Notes: generated by a model from the sequence alone, not told the origin. A stretch of 64,000 nucleotides of DNA from Marthasterias glacialis (GCA_911728455.2 OU452225.1:18758495-18822494), one strand, 5' to 3'; numbered from the stretch's first letter, positions 24,201 through 38,081 are shown. Made by a program: numbers and translations.

Positions 24201-27200
24201 AAGCCTGCCTGCATCGACTAATTCCATAAAAACAACTTTTAAATTTTGGTCAAAAATTTTTCCACAGCGGGCTATTTCTGAGCAAGCGCACTTTTGTTCA
24301 AAACATTTTTATGCGATTTTATAAGAGAAATTGATAGAGTAATATCATTGAAGAAGGTTTGAGTGTGGGCAATGGGTCAATTCGCAATAATTTAGCAATT
24401 GCCAAAATATAGGTTAACTGTGACGTCATCAAAATGGCCGAAAAAGCTCGCTAACTTCTCAAAGGCATGTACTTCTAGTTTATTATGCACGTCTTAGAAG
24501 AGCTGCCCGCATTGACAGATTTCATGTAAAACCACTTTTAAATTTGGGTCAAAATTAAAATTTTCCACAGGGGACTCTTTGTGAGCATGCACACTTTTGT
24601 TGAAAACAATTTTATGCGATTTATGATAGAAATTGGTAGAGTAGATATCATTGAAGAAGGTTTGTGTGTGGGCAATGGGTCAATTCGCAATAATTTGGCA
24701 ATTAGCATTATTTAGGTCATCTGTGACGTCATGAAAATGGCCGAAAAAGCTTGCTAACTCCTCAAATAACGCAAGTGGGTACCTCTGGTTTGTTTGGCAC
24801 GTCTCACAGGAGTTGCCCGCTTCGATTGATTCCACGAAAACCACTTTTCAATTTTGGTCAAAAAGTAAAAAATTTTCCACAGGGAGCTCTTTCAACTTTG
24901 GTCAAAAATTTAAATTTTCCACAGGGAGCTCTTTGTGAGCAAGCGCACTTTTGTTCAAAACATTTTTAAGCGATTTTATGATAGAAATTGATAGAATAGA
25001 TATCATTGAGGAAAGTTTGTGTGTGGGCAATGGGTCAATTCGCAATAATTTGAAAGTTAGCATTACTTAGGTTAACTTTGACGTCATCAAAATGGTTGAA
25101 AAAGCTTGCTAACTTCTCAAAGGCATGTACTTCTAGTTTATTATGCACGTCTAAGAAGAGCTGCCCGCATTGACAGATTTCATGTAAAACCACTTTTAAA
25201 TTTGGGTCAAAATTAAAATTTTCCACAGGGGGCTATTTGTGAGCAAGCGCACTTTTGTTCAAAACATTTTTATGCAACTTTATCAGAGAAATTGATAGAG
25301 CAGATATCACTGAAGAGAGTTTGTGTGTGGGCAATGGGTCAATTCGCAATATTTTGGCACTAAGCCAAAATTAAGCCTGCCTGCATCGACTAATTCCATA
25401 AAAACAACTTTTCAATTTTGGTCAAAAAATTTTTCCACAGCGGGCTATTTGTGAGCAAGCGCACTTTTGTTCAAAACATTTTTATGCGATTTTATCAGAG
25501 AAATTGATAGAGTAATATCATTGAAGAAGGTTTGTGTGTGGGCAATGGGTCAATTCGCAATAATTTAGCAATTGCCAAAATATAGGTTAACTGTGACGTC
25601 ATCAAAATGGCCGAAAAAGCTCGCTAACTTCTCAAAGGCATGTACTTCTAGTTTATTATGCACGTCTTAGAAGAGCTGCCCGCATTGATAGATTTCATGT
25701 AAAACCACTTTTAAATTTGGGTCAAAATTAAAATTTTCCACAGGGGACTCTTTGTGAGCAAGCACACTTTTGTTTAAAACATTTTTATGCTATTTATGAT
25801 AGAAATTGGTAGAGTAGATATCATTGAAGAAGGTTTGTGTGTGGGCAATGGGTCAATTCGCAATAATTTGGCAATTAGCATTATTTAGGTCATCTGTGAC
25901 GTCATGAAAATGGCCGAAAAAGCTTGCTAACTCCTCAAATAACGCAAGTGGGTACCTCTGGTTTGTTTGGCACGTCTCACAGGAGTTGCCCGCTTCGATT
26001 GATTCCACGAAAACCACTTTTCAATTTTGGTCAAAAAGTAAAAAAATTTCCACAGGGAGCTCTTTCAACTTTGGTCAAAAATTTTAATTTTCCACAGGGA
26101 GCTCTTTGTGAGCAAGCGCACTTTTGTTCAAAACATTTTTAAGCGATTTTATGATAGAAATTGATAGAATAGATATCATTGAGGAAAGTTTGTGTGTGGG
26201 CAATGGGTCAATTCGCAATAATTTGGCAGTAAGCTTTACTTAGGTTAACTTTGACATCATCAAAATGGCCAAAAAAGCTTGCTAACTTCTCAAAGGCATG
26301 TACTTTTAGTTTATTATGCACGATTAAGAAGAGCTGCCCGCATTGACAGATTTCATGTAAAACCACTTTTAAATTTGGGTCAAAATTAAAATTTTCCACA
26401 GGGGACTCTTTGTGAGCAAGCACACTTTTGTTTAAAACATTTTTATGCGATTTATGATAGAATTGGTAGAGTAGATATCATTGAAAAAGGTTTGTGTGTG
26501 GGCAATGGGTCAATTAGCAATATTTTGGCAATTAGCATTATTTAAGTCATCTGTGACGTCATCAAAATGGCCGAAAAAGCTTGCTAACTCCTCAAATAAC
26601 GCAAGTGGGTACCTCTGGTTTGTTTGGCACGTCTCACAGGAGTTGACCGCTTTGATTGATTCCACGAAAACCACTTTTCAATTTTGGTCAAAAAGTAAAA
26701 AATTTTCCACAGGGAGCTCTTTCAAATTTGGTCAAAAATTTTAATTTTCCACAGGGAGCTCTTTGTGAGCAAGCGCACTTTTGTTCAAAACATTTTTAAG
26801 CGATTTTATGATAGAAATTGATAGAGTAGATATCATTGCAGAAAGTTTGTGTGTGGGCAATGGGTCAAATTGCAATAATTTAGCAATTACCAAAATATAG
26901 GTAAACTGTGATGTCATCAAAATAGCCGAAAAAGCTCGCTAACTTCTTCAAAAGGCACTTCTAGTTTATTATGCACGTCTAAGAAGAGCTGCCTGCATTG
27001 ACAGATTTCATGTAAAACCACTTTTAAATTTGGGTCAAAAATTAAAATTTTCCACAAGGGACTCTTTGTAAGCAAGCACACTTTTGTTCAAAACATTTTA
27101 TGCGATTTATGATAGAAATTGATAGAGTAGATATCATTGAAGAAGGTTTGTGTGTGGGCAATGGGTCAATTCGCAATAATTTGGCAATTAGCATTATTTA

Positions 27201-30200
27201 GGTCATCTGTGACGTCATCAAAATGGCCGAAAAAGCTCGCTAACTCCTCAAATAACGCAAGTGGGTACCTCTGGTTTGTTTGGCTCGTCTCACAGGAGTT
27301 GCCCGCTTCGATTGATTCCACGAAAACCACTTTTCAATTTTGGTCAAAAAATAAAAAATTTTCCACAGGGAGCTCTTTCAACCTTGGTCAAAAATTTAAA
27401 ATTTCCACAGGGAGCTCTTTCTGAGCAAGCGCACTTTTGTTCAAAACATTTTAAGCGATTTTATGATAGAAATTGATAGAATAGATATCATTGAAGAAAG
27501 TTTGTGTGTGGGCAATGGGTCAATTCGCAATAATTTGGCAGTTAGCATTACTTAGGTTAACATCATCAAAATGGTTGAAAAAGCTTGCTAACTTCTCAAA
27601 GGCATGTACTTCTAGTTTTTCTATGCACGTCTAAGAAGAGCTGCCCGCATTGACAGAATTCATGTAAAACCACTTTTAAATTTGGGTCAAAAATTAAAAT
27701 TTTCCACAGGGGGCTCTTTGTGAGCAAGCGCACTTTTGTTCAAAACATTTTTATGCGATTTTATGATAGAAATTGATAGAGCAGATATCACTGAAGAGGG
27801 TTTATGTTTGGGCAATGGGTCAATTCGCAATATTTTGGCACTAAGCTAAAATTTAGGCTGACTGCATCGATTAATTCCATGAAAACAACTTCAATTTTGG
27901 TCAAATAATTTTCCACTGGGGTCTATTTGTGAGCAAGCGCACTTTTGTTCAAAACATTTTTATGCGATTTTATAAGAGAAATTGATAGAGTAATATCATT
28001 GAAGAAGGTTTGTGTGTGGGCAATGGGTCAATTCGCAATAATTTAGCAATTGCCAAAATATAGGTTAACTGTGATGCATCAAAATGGCTGAAAAAGCTTG
28101 CTAACTTCTAAAAGGCATGTAGTTCTAGTTTATTATGCACGTCTAAGAAGAGCTGCCCGCATTGACAGATTTCATGTAAAGCCACTTTTAAATTTGGGTC
28201 AAAAATTACAATTTTCCACAAGGGACTCTTTGTGAGCATGCACACTTTTGTTCAAAACATTTTTATGCGATTTTATCAAAGAAATTGATAGAATAGATAT
28301 CATTGAGGAATGTTTGTGTGTGGGCAATGGGTCAATTCGCAATAATTTAGCAATTGCCAAAATATAGGTAAACTGTGACGTCATCAAAATGGCCGAAAAA
28401 GCTCGCTAACTTCTCAAAGGCATGTACTTCTAGTTTATTATGCACGTCTAAGAAGAGCTGCCTGCATTGACAGATTTCATGTAAAACCACTTTTAAATTT
28501 GGGTCAAAAATTTAAATTTTCCACAGGGGACTCTTTGTGAGCAAGCACAGTTTTGTTCAAATAATTTTTATGCGATTTATGATAGAAATTGATAGAGTAG
28601 ATATCATTGAAGAAGGTTTGTGTGTGGCCAATGGGTCAATTCGCAATATTTTGGCAATTAGCATTATTTAGGTCATCTGTGACGTCATCAAAATGGCCGA
28701 AAAAGCTTGCTAACTCCTCAAATAACGCAAGTGGGTACCTCTGGTTTGTTTAGCACGTCTCACAGGAGTTGACCGCTTTGATAGATTCCACGAAAACCAC
28801 TTTTCAATTTTGGTCAAAAAGTAAAAAATTTTCCACAGGGAGCTCTTTCAAATTTGGTCAAAAATTTAAATTTTCCACAGGGAGCTCTTTGTGAGCAAGC
28901 GCACTTTTGTTCAAAACATTTTTAAGCGATTTTATGATAGAAATTGATAGAGTAGATATCATTGCAGAAAGTTTGTGTGTGGGCATTGGGTCAAATTGCA
29001 ATAATTTAGCAATTACCAAAATATAGGTAAACTGTGAAGTCATCAAAATGGCCGAAAAAGCTCGCTAACTTCTCAAAGGCATGTACTTCTAGTTTATTAT
29101 GCACGTCTAAGAAGAGCTGCCTGCATTGACAGATTTCATGTAAAACAACTTTTAAATTTGGGTCAAAATTAAAATTTTCCACAGGGGACTCTTTGTAAGC
29201 AAGCACACTTTTGTTCAAAACATTTTTATGCGATTTATGATAGAAATTGATAGAGTAGATATCATTGAAGAAGGTTTGTGTGTGGGCAATGGGTCAATTC
29301 GCAATAATTTGGCAATAAGCATTATTAAGGTCATCTGTGACGTCATCAAAATGGCCGAAAAAGCTTGCTAACTCCTCAAATAACGCAAGTGGATACCTCT
29401 GGTTTGTTTGGCACGTCTCACAGGAGTTGCCCCCTTCGATTGATTCCACGAAAACTACTTTTCAATTTTGGTCAAAAAATAAAAAATTTTCCACAGGGAG
29501 CTCTTTCAACTTTGGTCAAAAATTAAAATTTTCCACAGGGAGCTCTTTGTGAGCAAGCGCACTTTTGTTCAAAACATTTTTAAGCGATTTTATGATAAAA
29601 ATTGACAGAATAGATATCATTGAGGAAAGTTTGTGTGTGGGCAATGGGTCAATTCGCAATAATTTGGCAGTAAGCATTACTTAGGTTAACTTTGACATCA
29701 TCAAAATGGTTGAAAAAGCTTGCTAACTTCTCAAAGGCATGTACTTCTAGTTTATTATGCATGTCTAAGAAGAGCTGCCTGCATTAACAGATTTCATGTA
29801 AAACCACTTTTAAATTTGGGTCAAAAATAAAAATTTTCCACAGGGGGCTCTTTGTGAGCAAGCACACTTTTGTTCAAAACATTTTTATGCAACTTTATCA
29901 GAGAAATTGATGGAGCAGATATCACTGAAGAGAGTTTGTGTGTGGGCAATGGGTCAATTCGCAATATTTTGGCACTAAGCCAAAATTAAGCCTGCCTGCA
30001 TCGACTAATTCCATGAAAACAACTTCAATCTTGGTCAAATAATTTTCCACAGGGGGCTATTTGTGAGCAAGCGCACTTTTGTTCAAAACATTTTTATGCG
30101 ATTTTATAAGAGAAATTGATAGAGTAGATATCATTGAAGAAGGTTTGTGTGTGGGCAATGGGTCAATTCGCAATAATTTAGCAATTGCCAAAATATAGGT

Positions 30201-33200
30201 TAACTGTGACGTCATCAAAATGGCCGAAAAAGCTCGCTAACTTCTCAAAGGCATGTACTTCTAGTTTATTATGCACGTCTAAGAAGAGCTGCCTGCATTG
30301 ACTGATTCCATGAAAACCACTTTTCAATTTGGATCAAAAATCAAAATTTTCCACAGGGGGCTCTTTGTGAGCAAGCACACTTTTGTTCAAAACATTTTTA
30401 TGTGATTTATGATAGAAATTGATAGAGTAGATATCATTGCAGAAAGTTTGTGTGTGGGCAATGGGTCAATTCGCAATAATTTAGCAATTACCAAAATATA
30501 GGTAAACTGTGACGTCATCAAAATGGCCGAAAAAGCTTGACAGATTTCATGTAAAACCACTTTTAAATTTGGGTCAAAAATTAAAATTTTCCACTGGGGA
30601 CTCTTTGTGAGCAAGCACACTTTTGTTCAAAACATTTTATGCGATTTATGATAGAAATTGATAGAGTAGATATCATTGAAGAAGGTTTGTGTGTGGGCAA
30701 TGGGTCAATTCGCAATAATTTGGCAATTAGCATTATTTAGGTCATCTGTGACGTCATCAAAATGGCCAAAAAAGCTCGGTAACTCCTCAAATAACGCAAG
30801 TGGGTACCTCTGGTTTGTTTGGCACGTCTCACAGGAGTTGCCCGCTTCGATTGATTCCACGAAAACCACTTTTCAAATTTGGTCAAAATATAAAAAAATT
30901 TCCACAGGGAGCTCTTTCAACCTTGGTCAAAAATTTAAATTTTCCACAGAGAGCTCTTTCTGAGCAAGCGCACTTTTGTTCAAAACATTTTTAAGCGATT
31001 TTATGATAGAAATTGATAGAGTAGATATCATTGAAGAAAGTTTGTGTGTGGGCAATGGGTCAATTCACAATAATTTAGCAATTGCCAAAATATAGGTTAA
31101 CTGTGACGTCATCAAAATAGTCGAAAAAGCTCGCTAACTTCTCAAAGGCATGTACTTCTAGTTTATTATGCACGTCTAAGAAGAGCTGCCTGCATTGACA
31201 GATTTCATGTAAAACCACTTTTAAATTTGGGTCAAAAATTAAAATTTTCCACTGGGGACTCTTTGTGAGCAAGCACACTTTTGTTCAAAACATTTTTATG
31301 CTATTTATGATAGAAATTGATAGAGTAGATATCAATGAAGAAGGTTTGTGTGTGGGCAATGGGTCAATTCACAATAATTTGGCAATTAGCATTATTAAGG
31401 TCATCTGTGACGTCATCAAAATGGCCGAAAAAGCTCGCTTACTCCTCAAATAACGCAAGTGGGTACCTCTGGTTTGTTTGGCACGTCTCACAGGAGTTGC
31501 CCGCTTCGATTGATTCCACGAAAACCACTTTTCAATTTTGGTCAAAAAGTAAAAAATTTTCCACAGGGAGCTCTTTCAACCTTGGTCAAAAATTTAAATT
31601 TTTCCACAGGGAGCTATTTCTGAGCAAGCGCACTTTTGTTCAAAACATTTTTAAGCGATTTTATGATAGAAATTGATAGAATAGATATCATTGAGGAATG
31701 TTTGTGTGTGGGCAATGGGTCAATTCGCAATAATTTAGCAATTGCCAAAATATAGGTAAACTGTGACGTCATCAAAATGGCCGAAAAAGCTCGCTAACTT
31801 TTCAAAGGCATGTACTTCTAGTTTATTATGCACGTCTAAGAAGAGCTGCCTGCATTGACAGATTTCATGTAAAACCACTTTTAAATTCGGGTCAAAAATT
31901 ACAATTTTCCACAGGGGGCTATTTGTGAGCAAGCGCACTTTTGTTCAAAACATTTTTATGCGATTTTATAAGAGAAATTGATAGAGTAGATATCATTGAA
32001 GAAGGTTTGTGTGTGGGCAATGGGTCAATTCGCAATAATTTAGCAATTGCCAAAATATAGGTTAACTGTGACGTCATCAAAATGGCCGAAAAAGCTCGCT
32101 AACTTCTCAAAGGCATGTACTTCTAGTTTATTATGCACGTCTAAGAAGAGCTGCCCGCATTGACAGATTTCATGTAAAACCACTTTTAAATTTGGGTCAA
32201 AATTAAAATTTTCCACAGGGGACTCTTTGTAAGCAAGCACACTTTTGTTCAAAACATTTTTATGCGATTTTATAAGAGAAATTGATAGAGTAGATATCAT
32301 TGAAGAAGGTTTGTGTGTGGGCAATGGGTCATTTCGCAATAATTTGGCAATTAGCATTATTAAGGTCATCTGTGACGTCATCAAAATGGCCGAAAAAGCT
32401 TGCTAACTCCTCAAATAACGCAAGTGGATACCTCTGGTTTGTTTGGCACGTCTCACAGGAGTTGCCCCCTTCGATTGATTCCACGAAAACTACTTTTCAA
32501 TTTTGGTCAAAAAGTAAAAAATTTTCCACAGGGAGCTCTTTCAACTTTGGTCAAAAATTAAAATTTTCCACAGGGAGCTCTTTCTGAGCAAGCGCACTTT
32601 TGTTCAAAACATTTTTAAGCGATTTTATGATAAAAATTGATAGAATAGATATCATTAAGGAAAGTTTGTGTGTGGGCAATGGGTCAATTCGCAATAATTT
32701 GGCAGTAAGCATTACTTAGGTTAACTTTGACATCATCAAAATGGTTGAAAAAGCTGGCTAACTTCTCAAAGGCATGTACTTCTAGTTTATTATGCATGTC
32801 TAAGAAGAGCTGCCCACATTGACAGATTTCATGTAAAACCACTTTTAAATTTGGGTCAAAAATAAAAATTTTCCACAGGGGGCTCTTTGTGAGCAAGCAC
32901 ACTTTTGTTCAAAACATTTTTATGCAACTTTATCACAGAAATTGATAGAGCAGATATCACTGAAGAGAGTTTGTGTGTGGGCAATGGGTCAATTCGCAAT
33001 ATTTTGGCACTAAGCCAAAATTAAGCCTGCCTGCATCGACTAATTCCATGAAAACAACTTCAATCTTGGTCAAATAATTTTCCACAGGGGGCTATTTGTG
33101 AGCAAGCGCACTTTTGTTCAAAACATTTTTATGCGATTTTATAAGAGAAATTGATAGAGTAGATATCATTGAAGAAGGTTTGTGTGTGGGCAATGGGTCA

Positions 33201-36200
33201 ATTCGCAATAATTTAGCAATTGCCAAAATATAGGTTAACTGTGACGTCATCAAAATGGCCGAAAAAGCTCGCTAACTTCTCAAAGGCATGTACTTCTAGT
33301 TTATTATGCACGTCTAAGAAGAGCTGCCTGCATTGACTGATTCCATGAAAACCACTTTTCAATTTGGATCAAAAATCAAAATTTTCCACAGGGGGCTCTT
33401 TGTGAGCAAGCACACTTTTGTTCAAAACATTTTTATGTGATTTATGATAGAAATTGATAGAGTAGATATCATTGCAGAAAGTTTGTGTGTGGGCAATGGG
33501 TCAATTCGCAATAATTTAGCAATTACCAAAATATAGGTAAACTGTGACGTCATCAAAATGGCCGAAAAAGCTTGACAGATTTCATGTAAAACCACTTTTA
33601 AATTTGGGTCAAAAATTAAAATTTTCCACTGGGGACTCTTTGTGAGCAAGCACACTTTTGTTCAAAACATTTTATGCGATTTATGATAGAAATTGATAGA
33701 GTAGATATCATTGAAGAAGGTTTCTGTGTGGGCAATGGGTCAATTCGCAATAATTTGGCAATTAGCATTATTTAGGTCATCTGTGACGTCATCAAAATGG
33801 CCGAAAAAGCTTGCTAACTCCTCAAATAACGCAAGTGGGTACCTCTGGTTTGTTTGGCACGTCTCACAGGAGTTGCCCGCTTCGATTGATTCCACGAAAA
33901 CCACTTTTCAATTTTGGTCAAAAAGTAAAAAATTTTCCACAGGGAGCTCTTTCAACTTTGGTCAAAAATTTAAATTTTCCACAGGGAGCTCTTTGTGAGC
34001 AAGCGCACTTTTGTTCAAAAAATTTTTAAGCGATTTTATGATAGAAATTGATAGAATTGATATTATTGAAGAAAGATTGTGTGTGGGCAATGGGTCAATT
34101 CGCAATAATTTGGCAGTTAGCATTACTTAGGTTAACATCATCAAAAAGGCCGAAAAAGCTTGCTAACTTCTCAAAGGCATGTACTTCTAGTTTATTATGC
34201 ACGTCTAAGAAGAGCTGCCCGCATTGACAGAATTCATGTAAAACCACTTTTAAATTTGGGTCAAAAATTAAAATTTTCCACAGGGGGCTCTTTGTGAGCA
34301 AGCGCACTTTTGTTCAAAACATTTTTATGCAACTTTATGATAGAAAGTGATAGAGTAGATATCACTGAAGAGGGTTTATGTTTGGGCAATGGGTCAATTC
34401 GCAATATTTTGGCACTAAGCTAAAATTTAGGCTGACTGCATCGATTAATTCCATGAAAACAACTTCAATTTTGGTCAAATAATTTTCCACTGGGGTCTAT
34501 TTGTGAGCAAGCGCACTTTTGTTCAAAACATTTTTATGCGATTTTATAAGAGAAATTGATAGAGTAATATCATTGAAGAAGGTTTGTGTGTGGGCAATGG
34601 GTCAATTCGCAATAATTTAGCAATTGCCAAAATATAGGTTAACTGTGATGCATCAAAATGGCTGAAAAAGCTTGCTAACTTCTAAAAGGCATGTACTTCT
34701 AGTTTATTATGCACGTCTAAGAAGAGCTGCCCGCATTGACAGATTTCATGTAAAGCCACTTTTAAATTCAGGTCAAAAATTAAAATTTTCCACAGGGGAC
34801 TCTTTGTGAGCAAGCACACTTTTGTTCAAAACATTTTTATGTGATTTATGATAGAAATTGATTGAGTAGATATCATTGAAGAAGGTTTGTGTGTGGGCAA
34901 TGGGTCAATTCGCAATAATTTGGCAATTAGCATTATTTAGGTCATCTGTGACGTCATCAAAATGGCCGAAAAAGCTTGCTAACTCCTCAAATAACGCAAT
35001 TTGGTACCTCTGGTTTGTTTGGCACGTCTCACAAGAGTTGCCCGCATCGACTGATTCCATGAAAACCACTTTTCAATTTTGATCAAAATGTAAAAAATTT
35101 TCCACAGGGGTCTCTTTGTGAGCAAGCGCACTTTTGTTCAAAACATTTTTATGCGATTTTATAAGAGAAATTGATAGAGCAGATATCAGTGAAGAAGGTT
35201 TGTGTGTAGGCAATAAGTCAATTCGCAATAATTTGGCACTTAGCATTATTTAGGTTAACTTTGACGTCATCAAAATGGCCGAAAAAGCTTGTTAACTTCT
35301 CAAAGAGATGTACTTCTAGTTTATTATGCACGTCTAAGAAGAGCTGCCTGCATTGACAGATTTCATGTAAAACCACTTTTAAATTTGGGTCAAAAATTGA
35401 AAATTTCCACAGGGGGCTCTTTGTGAGCAAGCACACTTTTGTTTAAAACATTTTTATGCGATTTTATGATAAAAATTGGTAGAGTAGATATCATTGAAGA
35501 AGGTGTGTGTGTGGGCAATGGGTCAATACGCAATAATTAAGCAATTAGCATTATTTAGGTTAACTCTGACGTCATCAAAATGGCCGAATAAGCTTGCTAA
35601 CTCCTCAAATAACGCAAGTGGGTACCTCTAGTTTGTTTGGCACGTCTCACAAGAGCTGCCTGCATCGACTGATTCCATGAAAACCACTTTTCAATTTGGG
35701 TTAAAAATTAAAATTTTCCACAGGGACTTCCCTGTGAGCATGCGCATTTTTTCAGTCAAAAAAATTGTTTGTGATTTTTTGATAGAAATTATTACAGTAG
35801 ATATTATTGAAAAGGATATGTCTGTAGGCAATGTGTCAATTCACAAAATTTGTGCAAAAATCATTCATTAGGTGAACTCTGACGTGGAAAACATTTTTAT
35901 GCGATTTTATGATACAAATTGATAGAGCAGATATCATTGAAGAAGGTTTGTGTGTGGGCAATGGGTCAATTCACAATATTTTGGCATTATTTAGGTCAAC
36001 TCTGACGTCATCAAAATGGCAAAAAAATCTCGCTTACTCCTCAAATAAAACATTTTTGTGCAATTTTGTGATAGACAAAATATCACAGAAGAAGGTTTTT
36101 GTGTGGGCAATGGGTCAATTCACAATATTTTGGCATTCAGCAATATTTAGGTTAATTCTGGCGATATCAAAATGGCAGAAAAAGCTCACTATCTACTTTT

Positions 36201-36355
36201 AAATAATGCAAGTGGGGACCTTTAGTTTGTTTTGAACGTCAAAAAAATTTGTTACGATTTTATGATAGAAATTAATAGATATCACTGAAGAGGATTTGTG
36301 TGCAGGCAATAGGTCAAATCCCAATATTTTGGCATTTAGCAATATTTATCTGAAA
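21215..36355. repeat. 15-kb satellite array with ~300/357-bp units, most bearing a CRE octamer
   Basis: Core landmarks are TGGGCAATGGGTCAATTCGC, GTGACGTCATCAAAATGGCC, TTTCCACAGGGAGCTCTTTG and GCGATTTTATGATAGAAATTG. Spacings between successive TGACGTCA-type sites alternate near 302, 356 and 515 bp. Higher-order copies are seen at offsets of 1173 bp (24751 vs 25924), 3035 bp (29.15-30.85 vs 32.19-33.89 kb) and ~6573 bp (27.5-28.1 vs 34.0-34.7 kb). Units near both edges (21.2-23 kb, 35.7-36.35 kb) are the most diverged and the centre the most homogeneous. All ORFs (60-114 aa) are repeat translations, often overlapping on both strands. Confidence 0.9.
29150..33890. repeat. Near-identical 1.7-kb blocks at 3035-bp offset inside the satellite
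   Basis: The block 29150-30850 is repeated at 32185-33885. They share private variants such as CTTTGTAAGCAAG, GTGGATACCTCTGG, the short junction AAAAAGCTTGACAGATTTC (30530 and 33565) and a 77-codon minus-strand reading frame identical in both (30387-30620 and 33422-33655). Divergence resumes around 30.9/33.9 kb. The event is a recent unequal-exchange duplication spanning several monomers. Confidence 0.8.
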
Positions 36356-36457
36356 TGGTCACTCGAAGAACATGTGTAGTTGAGGGATGTGGCCGACGTG
36401 ACAACATATAATGTACTAGGCTAGGGCTCAATGCTGATAAGAAGTTTTTAAACATAC

Positions 36458-36585
36458 CTTGGACAAAGAGGGGTTGATTTGTAGCCATTCCAAACATGAC
36501 ATTCCAAGCTGACCTTGATAAAAGCTTCTGCTGATGAACGAGGCTCTTGTCCACAATGGATACTGCTCCTCAATCGGTGAATAAT
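36458..36585 (-). other. Exon-like segment, 128-bp intact-frame copy outside the foldback array (36.5 kb)
   Basis: This is the only full-length, frame-intact relative without foldback arms. Minus strand: acceptor GCCAG, then 2 bases plus 42 codons including YSPIEEQYPLWTRASFISRS and LGMSCLEWLQINPSLSK, then AAG|GTATGTTT. It differs from the amplified copies at many positions yet stays open, which is modest evidence for coding. Length, splice sites and phase are identical to the B-unit copies. Product unknown. It lies just beyond the right edge of the CRE satellite. Confidence 0.5.
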
Positions 36586-36779
36586 CTGGCAACAAAATAA
36601 GACGCGCTGCATAAAACATTTCATCCGATGAGACATCATTTATGAAAAAGGCCAATAAATGTAAATGATCATATTGTAATGGATATGCAAGGCTCAAGTC
36701 TTAAGAAAATTCCAACTTGGCCATTCGGTGCAACATGTACTTCAGTTGTTGAATAACAGATATTCACAACTACTTGACT

Positions 36780-36895
36780 AGTCGAGACTATAATTATTTT
36801 GGCTTGGGATAGATTGCAAACTTCGAAAGTCATTAGGTTGCCAAGTTTTTAAGGGATTTGACAACATGAGCAGCGTGGAAAAAATATATAAGGGA
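36780..36895. repeat. R2-family ~100-bp repeat fragment
   Basis: It contains GGCTTGGGATAGATTGCAAA, CATTAGGTTGCCAAGTTTTT and GGGATTTGACAACATGAGCA, matching the 19.67-20.78-kb family. A shorter piece lies at 37300-37450. Between this block and 37005 there is no recognisable gene. Confidence 0.55.
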
Positions 36896-37004
36896 AAGTG
36901 TTATGTAATGGCTGCGTGGTTAATGCGTTGGACTCAAGCTCTGGTGGTTGAGTTATCGGATCTTGAGTATGAGTCTCTGTCACAACACTTGTGTTCTGGG
37001 GCAA

Positions 37005-37192
37005 GGAACTCAACCCAATCATGACTGGGGGGGGGGGGCACATTCCCTACCAACTTTTCTCCCGCAACTTTTGAACACTTTGTCCGATCACCGTGAAGTT
37101 TCTTACTTTTCCCAAAATATATCTAGGATCATGTTCGCAAAAAATATTTGACCCTTGGTTTAAGCTGTTGCCATGGCAACCATTTGTTTGGC
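37005..37192 (-). mobile_element. Truncated M2 MITE (poly-G/C TTAA family), copy 1
   Basis: CTCAACCCAATCATGACTGG, then a G run, then GCACATTCCCTACCAACTTT matches the reverse complement of the right end of the complete element at 61350-62278, and continues to GTTGCCATGGCAACCATTTG. The other half is missing. The G run immediately inside the terminus is a hallmark of this family in the window. Confidence 0.7.
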
Positions 37193-37546
37193 CTAAGGTT
37201 ACATGATTTTGCTGTTTTGGGATTTGTTTTTAAGAGACGTTGTCAAATGGGCTTTTCTTTAGTCTAAGGAACCAAACAATACCAACAAAAATCATGAGAT
37301 TGGCAAGTTTACAAGGAAATTTGTAAACAAAAACCTCTGGAAAGTTTAACAGATTGCACAACATCAGCTTGTGAACAATTGGCGAGTTAAAAATTCATTA
37401 GGCAGGTAAGTTTTTCAGGGATTGGCCATGATTGGGATTGGGATTGGACAAGTTGGTATATTCTTACAAATCAAACAATATCCCCCAAAAAACTTTCCTT
37501 TGACAGCATAAAAAATACTGCAGCCTCAAATTTTACATGTATACAC

Positions 37547-37966
37547 CATTGGTTACCAGTGGAACAAAGGATAGTTTTCAAACTTGGTCTCCTCGTCTAC
37601 AAATCATTGCACATATATGGCACCATCCTACATCTCAGATCTTGTCACTTAGGGCATTCCATTACGCAGTAACCTACAATCAGCTGACCAAAGTCTCCTG
37701 GTAGAGCACATGCCCAAGAATTCATGAGGAGCGCGTTCATTCCTGGTTACTGCAGGAAAAGTGTGGAATACTTTTCCGTACCAAATCAGGACTGCAGAGA
37801 CTACATCATCATTTAAAGTTACTCTCAAGACTCATCTGTTTAAGGCTAATATAGACTAGTGGTATTCATCTTTGAACTGTTTTTTGTATCATGAGCGAGC
37901 GCCATAAGCGCCTTTTTGGGCGGATACTGGCGCTATACAAGACTCCATTATTATTATTGATATTGT
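37547..37966 (+). pseudogene. 5'-truncated LINE 3' end inserted in an exon cassette
   Basis: It begins HWLPVEQRIVFKLGLLVYKS, a conserved RT C-terminal block. A frameshift follows (MAPSYISDLVT in another frame, then a stop), and it ends GKVWNTFPYQIRTAETTSSF followed by KVTLKTHLFKANID-stop at 37859. The 3' tail has AGCGCC..GGCGCTATACAAG and an ATT-rich end. The paralogous uninterrupted site is at about 20800 (TTACACATATACCATGTTATT), which places the insertion within TACACCA|..|GTACCATG, with a possible 4-bp ACCA duplication. Confidence 0.8.
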
Positions 37967-38081
37967 ACCATGTTATTGGGAATCAAGCATTTCACATCTG
38001 TAGTTGAGCGCTATGGCCAAGATTACAACATGTAAGGTGTAGGGGTTCAACGCTGACAAGAAATGGCTCTTTTAAACATAC

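Noticed and set aside
21215-36355. Dozens of 60-114-codon ORFs on both strands
   Set aside because: They track the satellite monomers, often overlap on opposite strands and have no start or splice logic.
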